Origin: Telmatospirillum siberiense
GTDB taxonomy: Bacteria; Pseudomonadota; Alphaproteobacteria; Rhodospirillales; Magnetospirillaceae
NCBI RefSeq assembly: GCF_002845745.1
Contig: NZ_PIUM01000002.1
Span: 124,001 to 188,000, forward strand
Direction: 5' to 3'
DNA length: 64,000 nucleotides
Below the pieces are notes generated by a model. It did not search any database. It saw only the letters and a list, made by a program, of their open reading frames with translations, and was not told the origin of the DNA. The first letter of the stretch is position 1, and every line of letters begins with the position of its first letter. Position numbers and translations under genes: made by a program. Positions 16,066 through 23,949 of this stretch are shown here, piece by piece.

Positions 16066-18567
16066 ATGAAGATTTCGGTTTGTAGGCCGGCGGAACGGTT
16101 GTTTCGGGCGGTCGTCTTGGCGGGGGCATCGGGACTGGTCCTGATGGCGGCGTTGGAGCGGGGCCTTGCGGCCGAGCCGCCGGTCCAGCCGGTTTTCGCC
16201 GCGCAGCGTTTTTCTTTCGATTTACCCGCCCAGCCGCTGACCGAGGCCCTCAATGCCTTCAGCCGGATCACCGGGCTGCAGTTGGTGCTCACCGGGACGC
16301 GCCTGGAGGGGCGGCGGTCCTCGTCCGTGAAGGGCGATCTGACGGCCGACGAGGCGCTGCGGGCGCTGCTTGCCGGCAGCGGCCTGAGCTATCGCCTGGG
16401 TGGCGGCGATACGGTCAGCCTGGTGGAAACGCCGCAGAGCGGCGACGCCACCATCCTGGCGCCGATCAGCGTCGAGGGGCAGGTGGCGGATCGGGAAACG
16501 GCATGGGGTCCCGTCAGCGGCATGGTCGCCAACCATGCCGCCGGCGGCACCAAGACGGATACACCACTGATCGAGACGCCCCAATCCGTTTCCGTGGTGA
16601 CCCGTGACGAGATGGATGTGCGGAAGGCCCATAGTCTGGCCGACGCGTTGGGCTATACCGCCGGCGTGCGGGCCGGCACCATGGGCGATTCCAACGGTTA
16701 TGGCGGCGACAGCACATCGATTCGCGGCTTCGGCGGCGATGGCACCACCGGTCCCTCCGACAATGAATATCTCGACGGCATGCGCTTCGGCGGCAGCGGC
16801 TATGTGGTCTCCGGCCTCGATCCCTTCATGTTCGAACGGATCGAGGTTTTGAAGGGGCCCGCCTCGGTGCTTTACGGACAGAGCACGCCGGGCGGCATCG
16901 TCAATATGGTGAGCAAGCGGCCCACCGATCAGCCGCAGGGCGAGGTCGAGTTCCAGACGGGAAGCTACGGCCGTCTGCAGGGCAGCTTCGATGTCAGCGA
17001 CCGTGCCGACCCGGATGGCAAATTGCTCTATCGGGTGTCGGGCATTGGTTGGGATACGGATTCGCAAACCAAATTTTCCCACCGAATGCGTCTGGCCATT
17101 GCGCCCGCCGTTACGATCCGCCCCAACCCCGATACCTCTCTGACCATTCTCACGCGCTATCAGAAGGATGACTTCGGAGGGTCGCCCCTCAACTGGCTTC
17201 CCGCCTACGGCACCGTGCTTTCCAATCCCAACGGCAGGATTTCACGCGAATTTTTTGCCGGTGATCCCAATTACAACAAGTGGCGGCGTGAAAATGTCGG
17301 GGCTGGATATCTGTTCGAGCATCATGTCAGCGATGTCTGGACGGTCCGTCAGAATGCCCGTTACATGCACAACTCGCTCGATTTCGCCAATGTCTATATC
17401 AGCACCCTGTCCAGCCTGACGACCGCCAAACGCCAGGCTTTCGGCATGGTCGAACATTCCAACGACGGGACCATCGATAATCAGGCGGAGGCGAAATTCG
17501 CCACCGGCATCCTGGCCCATAAAGTTTTGTTCGGCGTTGACGACCAGATCTTTCGCAACGACACCAATCGCGTCTGGCAGTCGTCGGCCGCCACCATCAA
17601 TCTCTATGACCCCAGCTATTATCTGAGCTTCAACCCCAAGCCCTACCAGAAGAGCAGGACCGCAGCGAACCAGAACGGCCTTTATCTGCAGGACCAGATC
17701 ACGCTGGGCCGGGTGATCGGTGTTTTCGGGTTGCGTCAGGATTGGTTCGACAGCCGTACCGACAATCAGTTGACAGGGACGCATACCAATCAGAGCAGCG
17801 ACGCCCTGACCAAAAAGGCCGCGGTGATGTATCGCTTCGACAGCGGCGCCGCCCCTTATTTCAGCTATTCGGAATCCTTCGATCCGACGGTCGGCACCTA
17901 TCTGGTGGGCGGCATTCCCGCCAAGCCCAGCGACGGCAAGCAGTACGAACTGGGGGTCAAGTATCAGCCACCCGGATATAACAGCCTGCTTACGGCCTCG
18001 GTGTTCGATCTGTTCCGCACCAACGTCGCCACCACCGATCCCAATAATCCCGGTTACGCGGTGCAAAGCGGCGAGGTCGAATCGCGCGGCTTGGAATTGG
18101 AGGGCAAGGCAAGCCTGGCCGAGGGTCTGAACGCGACCGCCGCCTATACCTATCTCGACGCCAAGGTGACGTCGAGCAACGACACCGCCACGGGAATCGA
18201 CGGCGTCACCGTTACCCAGAAAGGCAAGCGTCCGGCACGGATCCCCGAACATTCCGCCTCGTTCTGGCTCGATTACGCGGTACAGGGCGGTCAATTCCGA
18301 GGGGTCGGTTTCGGCGGCGGGACCCGCTATGTCGGGCCGACCGAGGGCGACGACGCCAATAGTTTCCGGGTTCCCGGATTTTTGCTGTTCGATGCGATGG
18401 TGCAATATGACCTCGCCGGCCTCGGGTCGTCATTCCGTGGCTGGTCGACCAGCGTGACGGCGACCAATCTGGCTGACACCCGATATGTCTCCTCCTGCTT
18501 GGCCGCGGTTCGCTGCTATTACGGCGCCGGACGGACGGTTTATGCCGCGTTGAAATACCGATGGTAG
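16066..18567 (+). CDS. TonB-dependent siderophore receptor with STN signalling domain (FecA/FpvA type)
   Basis: 833 residues. After a signal peptide comes an STN domain (FDLPAQPLTEALNAFSRI ... VKGDLTADEALRALLAGSGLSYRL), then the plug (TPQSVSVVTRDEMDVRKA ... LERIEVLKGPASVLYGQ-like, here FERIEVLKGPASVLYGQSTPGG) and a 22-strand-type barrel ending in ALKYRW. The STN domain is what contacts FecR proteins, and the sigma/anti-sigma pair is immediately upstream, so this is the signal-transducing receptor. ATG at 16066 is preferred for its signal peptide and the upstream TGGGG. The last loop contains SSCLAAVRCYYG, a probable disulfide. Confidence 0.93.
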   Translation: MKISVCRPAERLFRAVVLAGASGLVLMAALERGLAAEPPVQPVFAAQRFSFDLPAQPLTEALNAFSRITGLQLVLTGTRLEGRRSSSVKGDLTADEALRALLAGSGLSYRLGGGDTVSLVETPQSGDATILAPISVEGQVADRETAWGPVSGMVANHAAGGTKTDTPLIETPQSVSVVTRDEMDVRKAHSLADALGYTAGVRAGTMGDSNGYGGDSTSIRGFGGDGTTGPSDNEYLDGMRFGGSGYVVSGLDPFMFERIEVLKGPASVLYGQSTPGGIVNMVSKRPTDQPQGEVEFQTGSYGRLQGSFDVSDRADPDGKLLYRVSGIGWDTDSQTKFSHRMRLAIAPAVTIRPNPDTSLTILTRYQKDDFGGSPLNWLPAYGTVLSNPNGRISREFFAGDPNYNKWRRENVGAGYLFEHHVSDVWTVRQNARYMHNSLDFANVYISTLSSLTTAKRQAFGMVEHSNDGTIDNQAEAKFATGILAHKVLFGVDDQIFRNDTNRVWQSSAATINLYDPSYYLSFNPKPYQKSRTAANQNGLYLQDQITLGRVIGVFGLRQDWFDSRTDNQLTGTHTNQSSDALTKKAAVMYRFDSGAAPYFSYSESFDPTVGTYLVGGIPAKPSDGKQYELGVKYQPPGYNSLLTASVFDLFRTNVATTDPNNPGYAVQSGEVESRGLELEGKASLAEGLNATAAYTYLDAKVTSSNDTATGIDGVTVTQKGKRPARIPEHSASFWLDYAVQGGQFRGVGFGGGTRYVGPTEGDDANSFRVPGFLLFDAMVQYDLAGLGSSFRGWSTSVTATNLADTRYVSSCLAAVRCYYGAGRTVYAALKYRW

Positions 18568-18617
18568 GAGGGCTTTTGCGCGCGTCGGGGGGGACCCGGC
18601 GCACGACCGGGGCAGGC

Positions 18618-18887
18618 ATGCGCTCCAGACTGGGGCCGGCGGTTCTCGGCGGTTATCCGCTGGCGGCGGCCTGGGTCATGGCCGTGCCGGTCTTGTGGGC
18701 GGCCATTTATCCGGACGATCCGTTCAGGCTGGCGGACGGCGTGCTGATCGGTTCGATGAGCGCTTTCGCGGTTTGTGCCCTGGCCGTCCTGTGGGCGTTC
18801 GCCGCGCCGACGGCGCGGCATGCCTGGATCGGCCTTTTGGGGCCGGCGTTCCTGTTGGCCTTGATGGCGGGGCTGGGTGCGCCATGA
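18618..18887 (+). CDS. DUF3649-type small membrane protein
   Basis: About 89 residues with three hydrophobic helices (LGGYPLAAAWVMAVPVLWAAIY, LIGSMSAFAVCALAVLWAFA, WIGLLGPAFLLALMAGLG). It matches the size and pattern of DUF3649 proteins found in iron-uptake operons. An in-frame ATG at 18561, overlapping the receptor stop, would add 19 residues; GGGGCAGG before 18618 favours the shorter form. Its stop overlaps the next start (ATGA). Its biochemical role is unknown. Confidence 0.75.
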   Translation: MRSRLGPAVLGGYPLAAAWVMAVPVLWAAIYPDDPFRLADGVLIGSMSAFAVCALAVLWAFAAPTARHAWIGLLGPAFLLALMAGLGAP

Positions 18888-20392
18888 GGCACGGCTTCCG
18901 ACAGGCGATGGCTCTCTTGCATAGCTGGGCGGGATTGGTGCCGGGCTGGCTTCTGTTCGCTGTCTTTCTCACGGGAAGCCTCAGTTATTTCCGGCCCGAG
19001 ATTTCCCAATGGACCAGGCCCGAACTGCCGTCCGGCGCGATGTCGGATCCGGGCCGCGACGTCCGGGCGGCGCAGGATTATCTGACGAGGACCGCACCGG
19101 ACGCGACCCGCTGGCTGATCGAAATGCCATTGGCCCGTCTGCCTCTGACCGGCGTCACGCTCTGGAGGGAGCGGGGTGCGGGGCCGCACTACCGCCATGA
19201 CCTGCTCGATCCGCGCCAAGGCATGCCGATCGCGGCGCGGGCCACGCATGGTGGAGACTTTTTCTATTACTTCCATTTCGATCTACATATGCCCTGGCGT
19301 CTCGGTCGTCTCATCGTCGGTTTCTCGGCCATGGCCATGCTGGTTGCCCTGCTGACCGGTCTGATCGTGCATCGGCGTCTGTTCGCCGATTTCTTCACTT
19401 TCCGGCCGGGGAAGGGGCCGCGTTCCTGGCTTGACGCCCACAATGCCTGCGGCGTCCTCGCCTTGCCCTACCATGTGATGATCACCTATTCGGGGCTGGT
19501 GATTCTGATGTCGCTTTACCTGCCCTGGGGCATCGATCTCCTGTATGGGACGGACCGCGCCCGCTTTTTCGCCGAGGCGGGCCAGAACTTCCGGCCGCCG
19601 CCGGCCGCCGGTGTCCCTGCCGGACTGGTCGATCTGGCATCCCTGATGCCGGAGGCGGCGCGTCGTTGGCCGGGCGAGGCGGTCGGTCGGATCGACGTCT
19701 ATGGACCGGGGGACGCGGCGGCACGGGTGGTTTTCACCGTGGCCGACGACGCGCGTCTGTCCCATGCGCGGGCACGGCTGATTTTCGACGGCGTCGGCGG
19801 AACCCTGCTGTCGGAACCGGAAAACGGCTTGCCCGGCCCGGCCCGGTTGGAACGCGCCCTCTATGGGATGCATCTCGGTCGTTTCGGCGGCCCCCTTTTG
19901 CACGCCCTGTTCTTCTGCTCGGGTTTGTTGGGGGCGGCGATGGTGGGGGCCGGTCTGATTCTCTGGACGGGCAAGCGGCGGGCGGCGGGGGAAACCCATC
20001 CCGTCGCCGAGGCGCTCAATTTGGCCGTGATCGGGGGACTGCCGATCGCCATTGCCGCCTTCTTCTGGGCCAATCGCCTGCTGCCGGTGGGATTGGCCGC
20101 GCGGGCCGATCGGGAAGGGCTTTGTTTTTTCGCAGCCTGGATGGTGGCGGGCATTCATGCCGCCCTTCATCGTGACGCCGCCGCCTGGAGGACGCAGTTT
20201 CGATGTGCCGCGGGGCTTTTTCTGGCGTTGCCCGTGCTGGACGGCCTGACCACAAGCCATGGCTTGCCGGTCAGCCTGCCGGCCGGGGACTGGCTGTTCG
20301 CCGGTTTCGATCTGGCTTTTCTGGCGGGGGGAGGGGGAATGGCCGGCTTGTCCCTGTTGTCCCGCCGCAACCGTCGCCGGGTGGCGAAATGA
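18884..20392 (+). CDS. PepSY-domain inner-membrane protein, putative ferri-siderophore reductase
   Basis: 502 residues of the PepSY-associated TM family. Four main membrane spans are visible, with paired histidines close to or in them (LLHSWAGLVPGW, FHFDLHMPWRLGR, WLDAHNACGVLALPYHVMITYSG, GMHLGRFGG), a pattern that suits haem or electron-carrier binding. FpvG of Pseudomonas aeruginosa belongs to this family and reduces iron in ferripyoverdine. The start overlaps the DUF3649 stop. Together with its neighbours it likely releases iron from the imported siderophore; this function is inferred. Confidence 0.85.
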   Translation: MRHGFRQAMALLHSWAGLVPGWLLFAVFLTGSLSYFRPEISQWTRPELPSGAMSDPGRDVRAAQDYLTRTAPDATRWLIEMPLARLPLTGVTLWRERGAGPHYRHDLLDPRQGMPIAARATHGGDFFYYFHFDLHMPWRLGRLIVGFSAMAMLVALLTGLIVHRRLFADFFTFRPGKGPRSWLDAHNACGVLALPYHVMITYSGLVILMSLYLPWGIDLLYGTDRARFFAEAGQNFRPPPAAGVPAGLVDLASLMPEAARRWPGEAVGRIDVYGPGDAAARVVFTVADDARLSHARARLIFDGVGGTLLSEPENGLPGPARLERALYGMHLGRFGGPLLHALFFCSGLLGAAMVGAGLILWTGKRRAAGETHPVAEALNLAVIGGLPIAIAAFFWANRLLPVGLAARADREGLCFFAAWMVAGIHAALHRDAAAWRTQFRCAAGLFLALPVLDGLTTSHGLPVSLPAGDWLFAGFDLAFLAGGGGMAGLSLLSRRNRRRVAK

Positions 20393-20715
20393 CGCTGCTG
20401 GCTTTCGCGCTGACCTATGGCGGGTGGTGGGCGCTGGCCGCCGGGATGGCCCGGCACGGGGGGCCGATGCTGGGAAGGGGGGCCTTCCCGGCGGTGCTGG
20501 CGCCAGTTCTGCGCGCCACCGGCGGCGGTCTTCTCGTCCTGTCGTTTTTCACGGCCGCCGGAGAATATGGCTGGGACATCGGTCCGGTTGCCTGGTGCGG
20601 ACTTGGCAGCGTCGGCGCGGTACCGCTGGTGCTGATGCTGGCGTGGCGGCCGGCGCTGGCGGCGTTGCCGGTCGCGCCGCTTCTGGCGATCGGCTGGTGG
20701 CTGTCCGGCTTTTAG
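20389..20715 (+). CDS. DUF3325-type small membrane protein
   Basis: 108 residues with about three hydrophobic segments (LLAFALTYGGWWALAAGMARH, APVLRATGGGLLVLSFFTAAGEYGW, ALPVAPLLAIGWWLSGF). The N-terminal Ala-rich helix and G-W pattern match DUF3325 proteins, which commonly follow DUF3649 and PepSY genes in iron operons. It overlaps the PepSY stop by ATGA and ends the operon. Molecular role unknown. A dispersed repeat begins at its stop codon. Confidence 0.75.
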   Translation: MTLLAFALTYGGWWALAAGMARHGGPMLGRGAFPAVLAPVLRATGGGLLVLSFFTAAGEYGWDIGPVAWCGLGSVGAVPLVLMLAWRPALAALPVAPLLAIGWWLSGF

Positions 20716-20842
20716 GCTCTGGGCCGAAACAATCGCTCCAGAGCCTAAGGGTTTATATGATGCCTGCGCCTCCGGCTTCGGCCGGCTCATGCGCCGCTCG
20801 GGCTTCAGGGCTTGGAGCGATCATTTCGCCCCAAGCCCTTAG
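20713..20842. repeat. Dispersed two-hairpin repeat, copy 1
   Basis: The element starts at the TAG stop of the DUF3325-type gene. Hairpin 1 pairs TAGGCTCTGG (20713-20722) with CCAGAGCCTA (20738-20747). Hairpin 2 pairs AGGGCTTGG (20807-20815) with CCAAGCCCT (20831-20839). Between them lies a conserved CG-rich segment (20759-20803). The same layout and sequence recur at 49412-49540. It may terminate transcription as well as being a repeat. Confidence 0.75.
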
Positions 20843-20863
20843 GACAAAAATAGAGAACGACGA

Positions 20864-21787
20864 TCAGGCCGGAACGATCAGTTCCAATGTTTCCACCGCG
20901 ACGGAAATCTCCACCGGCAAGGTGGCGATGATGTCGCCATCCCCTTGTACCGGCAGCCCGTTCTGCCCGTCGATCCTGATCACGCGGCCCGACAGGATCC
21001 GCACATCGGGCAATCTCGACAGGCGGCCCAGTATCAGGGCCGCGCCGTAGCGCAGGGCGTGCGCCCAGCCGCCCCGTTCGAGAAGGCAGACCTGGAAGAC
21101 GGGCATTTCCAGACTGGCCTCGGGGGCGGCGATGAACGGGCCGCCGTAGTGGCGTCCGTTGCAGACCACCACCGAACAGGCGTCGAATGTCCGGCCGTCG
21201 ATGCCGACCCGGCAGGGGGGGAAGCCATAGCGAAGCGCCTGGGTCAGCGTTTCCAGGACATAGGCGATCTTGCCGGTGTGGCGTTTCAAGGCGAGGTCGA
21301 CATTGGCCACCACATGGGCATCGAAACCGACGCCGGCCATCATGATGAAGTGGCGCCCGTTGGCCTTGCCCAGATGAACCCTTTGCCGCCCGCCGGAAAC
21401 GATCGCTTTCGCGATGATCGGGGGTTGACCGCGCAGGCCGATCTCCTGGGCCAGGACGTTGGCGGTGCCCAAGGGGATGATGGCCAGCGGCGGCACCGGC
21501 CCCCGCGCCTTGATCAGGCCGTTGGCCACCTCGTTGATGGTTCCGTCACCGCCAGCCGCCACCACCACGTCGTAATCGGTGGCGGATAATCCTTCGGCGG
21601 TGCTTTCGGCGTCGCCGGGGCGGGTCGTCTCATGCAAGGTCAGTTCGCCGCCCAGGATCTCAAGATCGCGCAACGTCGCCTTCAGGCGACGACGGCGCCA
21701 TTGGCCGGCGGACGGATTGTAGATCACCAGAATGCGCCGTCGGGGCGCGCCTTCTTCCGATCGGGCCTGAGTGGTCGTCATATGCAT
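20864..21787 (-). CDS. Diacylglycerol-kinase-type lipid kinase (YegS/BmrU family)
   Basis: 307 residues with the DAGK catalytic domain: ILVIYNPSAGQWRRRRL at the N-terminus, the nucleotide motif GGDGTINEVANGL and IIPLGTANVLAQEIGL. It should phosphorylate a lipid hydroxyl, such as diacylglycerol, at the inner membrane. It is divergent from the phosphoesterase/glycosyltransferase pair at 21949-23827, with a 161-bp AT-rich gap between. That context suggests turnover of diacylglycerol made by its neighbours; the exact lipid is not visible. Confidence 0.85.
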   Translation of the reverse strand: MHMTTTQARSEEGAPRRRILVIYNPSAGQWRRRRLKATLRDLEILGGELTLHETTRPGDAESTAEGLSATDYDVVVAAGGDGTINEVANGLIKARGPVPPLAIIPLGTANVLAQEIGLRGQPPIIAKAIVSGGRQRVHLGKANGRHFIMMAGVGFDAHVVANVDLALKRHTGKIAYVLETLTQALRYGFPPCRVGIDGRTFDACSVVVCNGRHYGGPFIAAPEASLEMPVFQVCLLERGGWAHALRYGAALILGRLSRLPDVRILSGRVIRIDGQNGLPVQGDGDIIATLPVEISVAVETLELIVPA

Positions 21788-21948
21788 GGAGCCCGTCTAT
21801 ACCTGGAGCCACAATGAATGAAGCATGAAACTTGCGTTACAATATTTTGTCTATTTTGTGAAATAATAAATCAGAGACACTATCCTTATGTACAGATGAT
21901 TGCTCGAACTACTATAAGAAGATTTTAGAGTAATAAGTTTTTTGGTGT

Positions 21949-22758
21949 ATGGGCGTGGTGGCGATGACGGTGATGTCCGGCGTGCAGAATTACCGCGCGA
22001 TCTGGATCTCCGACGTGCATTTGGGCACACGGGGCTGTAAGGCCGAATTTCTTCTCGATTTCCTGAAGAATACCGAATCCGACTATCTTTATCTTGTCGG
22101 CGATATGATCGACGGTTGGCGGCTTCGGCGATCCTGGTACTGGCCGCAGGCCCATAACGACGTGGTGCAGAAGCTGCTGCGCAAGGCCCGGAAGGGAACC
22201 AAGGTGTTCTTCATTCCGGGCAATCACGACGAATTCGCCCGCGACTACCTTGATTTCAATTTCGGCGAAGTGGTGGTGCTGAACGAAACCATCCACCAGA
22301 TGGTCGACGGCCGGCGGTTCCTCGTCATGCATGGCGATCAGTTTGACGGGGTGGTCAAATACGCCAAGTGGCTGGCTCATCTGGGGGACCATGCCTACAC
22401 CATCGCGCTGGCCGTGAATCATTGGTTCAATTGGGCCCGGCGTAAACTGGGTTACGAATATTGGTCGCTGTCCGCCTATCTCAAGCACAAGGTGAAGAAC
22501 GCCGTACAGTTCATCGCCAAATTCGAGGAGGCGATGACCGACGTGGCGCGTTACCGCGGAGTGGACGGCGTCATTTGCGGCCATATCCACCATGCCGAGC
22601 TCAGGCAGTTCGGAGACATTTGCTACGGCAATGACGGCGACTGGGTCGAAAGCTGCACGGCGCTGGTGGAACATTTCGACGGACGGCTGGAAATCCTCCG
22701 CTGGACCGAGACCCGCCAGCTTTCGCTGTTCGAAGACCATATGGCGGCCTCTCCCTGA
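21949..22758 (+). CDS. Metallophosphoesterase, LpxH-like / PlcP-like
   Basis: 269 residues with the complete calcineurin-type metal site: ISDVHLG (DxH), LVGDMIDGW (GDxxD), IPGNHDEF (GNHD), VMHGDQFDG and GHIHHAE (GHxH). Database names for such proteins are usually UDP-2,3-diacylglucosamine diphosphatase. A close alphaproteobacterial branch is PlcP, the phospholipase C used in phosphate-starved lipid remodelling, and plcP genes often sit beside a GT4 gene as here. ATG at 21964 or 21973 are alternative starts. Function between lipid A synthesis and phospholipid breakdown is open. Confidence 0.85.
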   Translation: MGVVAMTVMSGVQNYRAIWISDVHLGTRGCKAEFLLDFLKNTESDYLYLVGDMIDGWRLRRSWYWPQAHNDVVQKLLRKARKGTKVFFIPGNHDEFARDYLDFNFGEVVVLNETIHQMVDGRRFLVMHGDQFDGVVKYAKWLAHLGDHAYTIALAVNHWFNWARRKLGYEYWSLSAYLKHKVKNAVQFIAKFEEAMTDVARYRGVDGVICGHIHHAELRQFGDICYGNDGDWVESCTALVEHFDGRLEILRWTETRQLSLFEDHMAASP

Positions 22759-22777
22759 ACCGATTGCGGGATCTCTC

Positions 22778-23827
22778 ATGCGAATTCTTGTGGTGACCGA
22801 TGCTTGGTATCCTCAGGTCAACGGCGTGGTGCGCACGCTGGGGACCTTGCGCGACGAACTGACGCGGTTCGGGCACGAGACGATCTTCGTGACACCCGAC
22901 CAATTCCGTTCACTGCCCTGTCCGACTTATCCCGAGATCCGTCTGGCCATCCGTCCCGGCCGGCGCATGGCGAGAACGATCGAGGCCAATCAGCCTTGCG
23001 CCATCCATATCGCCACGGAAGGGCCCCTCGGCTGGGCCGCCCGGCGCTATTGCCTGAAACGGCGGGTTCCTTTTACGACGGCCTATCATACCAAGTTTCC
23101 CGAATATATCCGGGCCCGCTTCCGGGTGCCGCTGCCCTTGAGCTACAAGGTGATGCGGCGGTTCCATGCGCCGTCCTCGACCATCATGGTGGCCACCCAG
23201 ACCATTCAAAGCGAGTTGGAGACCCGTGGTTTCCAGCGGATCAGGCGTTGGTCGCGGGGGGTCGACACGACATTGTTCCGCCCTCGCAGTCGAGAGGAGC
23301 TAAAGGGTCTGGTGCCAGACCTGCTCGCTTTGCAAAAGCCGATCTTCCTCTATGTCGGGCGCGTCGCCGTCGAAAAGAACATCGCCGCCTTCCTCGGGGC
23401 CGATCTGTCGGGAACGAAGGTCGTGGTGGGGGATGGGCCGCAGATCGACGAGCTTCGCCGCCGGCATCCCGATGTGCTGTTCACCGGCGCCAAGCAGGGC
23501 GAGGAATTGGCCGCCCATTACTCCGCCGCCTCGGTCTTCGTCTTTCCCAGCCGGACGGATACCTTCGGACTGGTTCTGCTGGAGGCGCTGGCCTCGGGCG
23601 TTCCGGTCGCCGCCTATCCCGTGCCGGGCCCGCTGGATGTCATCGGGAATTCACCTGCCGGCGTCCTCGATCGCGATCTGGCCGTCGCCGCCCGTGCCGC
23701 CCTGGGGATTTCCGCCGACGTTTGCCGTGCCCACGCCCTGTCCTTTTCGTGGGAGGCCTGTACCCATCAATTCCTCGACAATCTTTCGCCTTTCGACCCT
23801 CTCGCCCTGATCGAGAGCGGTTCATAA
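22778..23827 (+). CDS. GT4-family glycosyltransferase
   Basis: 349 residues with GT-B architecture. The N-terminal half has ILVVTDAWYPQVNGVVRTL and TEGPLGWAARRYC; the C-terminal half has FLYVGRVAVEKNI, VVVGDGPQ and the donor-site motif FPSRTDTFGLVLLEALASGVPV. It follows the phosphoesterase by 19 bases. Members of this branch next to PlcP-type genes (Agt) attach sugars to diacylglycerol to make glycolipids. That role is inferred from synteny; a lipopolysaccharide or mannosyl role is also possible. Confidence 0.87.
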   Translation: MRILVVTDAWYPQVNGVVRTLGTLRDELTRFGHETIFVTPDQFRSLPCPTYPEIRLAIRPGRRMARTIEANQPCAIHIATEGPLGWAARRYCLKRRVPFTTAYHTKFPEYIRARFRVPLPLSYKVMRRFHAPSSTIMVATQTIQSELETRGFQRIRRWSRGVDTTLFRPRSREELKGLVPDLLALQKPIFLYVGRVAVEKNIAAFLGADLSGTKVVVGDGPQIDELRRRHPDVLFTGAKQGEELAAHYSAASVFVFPSRTDTFGLVLLEALASGVPVAAYPVPGPLDVIGNSPAGVLDRDLAVAARAALGISADVCRAHALSFSWEACTHQFLDNLSPFDPLALIESGS

Positions 23828-23883
23828 AGTCCACCGCGACTTCCAGGAGATCGATGACGTCATAGCCGGGTAGACCCTTGAGG

Positions 23884-23927
23884 GATGGCCGTGGCGGAGT
23901 TGCTCTGCTACCGTGCCATCAGTTTTT
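23884..23927 (+). terminator. Possible terminator between GT4 and pgi genes
   Basis: GATGGC (23884-23889) pairs with GCCATC (23915-23920), with weaker inner pairing (GTGG/CCGT), and TTTTT follows at 23923-23927. The stem is imperfect. Confidence 0.4.
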
Positions 23928-23949
23928 GTCGATCCTGGTGGAATCAGCC

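Noticed and set aside
20713-20842. Repeat considered as CRISPR or IS remnant
   Set aside because: Only two copies lie 29 kb apart, without regular spacers, transposase fragments or terminal inverted repeats of IS type.
21788-21948. Possible Pho box before the phosphoesterase gene
   Set aside because: TTGTC and TTGTG words occur near 21847-21860 but with 9-bp spacing and poor match to CTGTCAT repeats, so I do not claim it.
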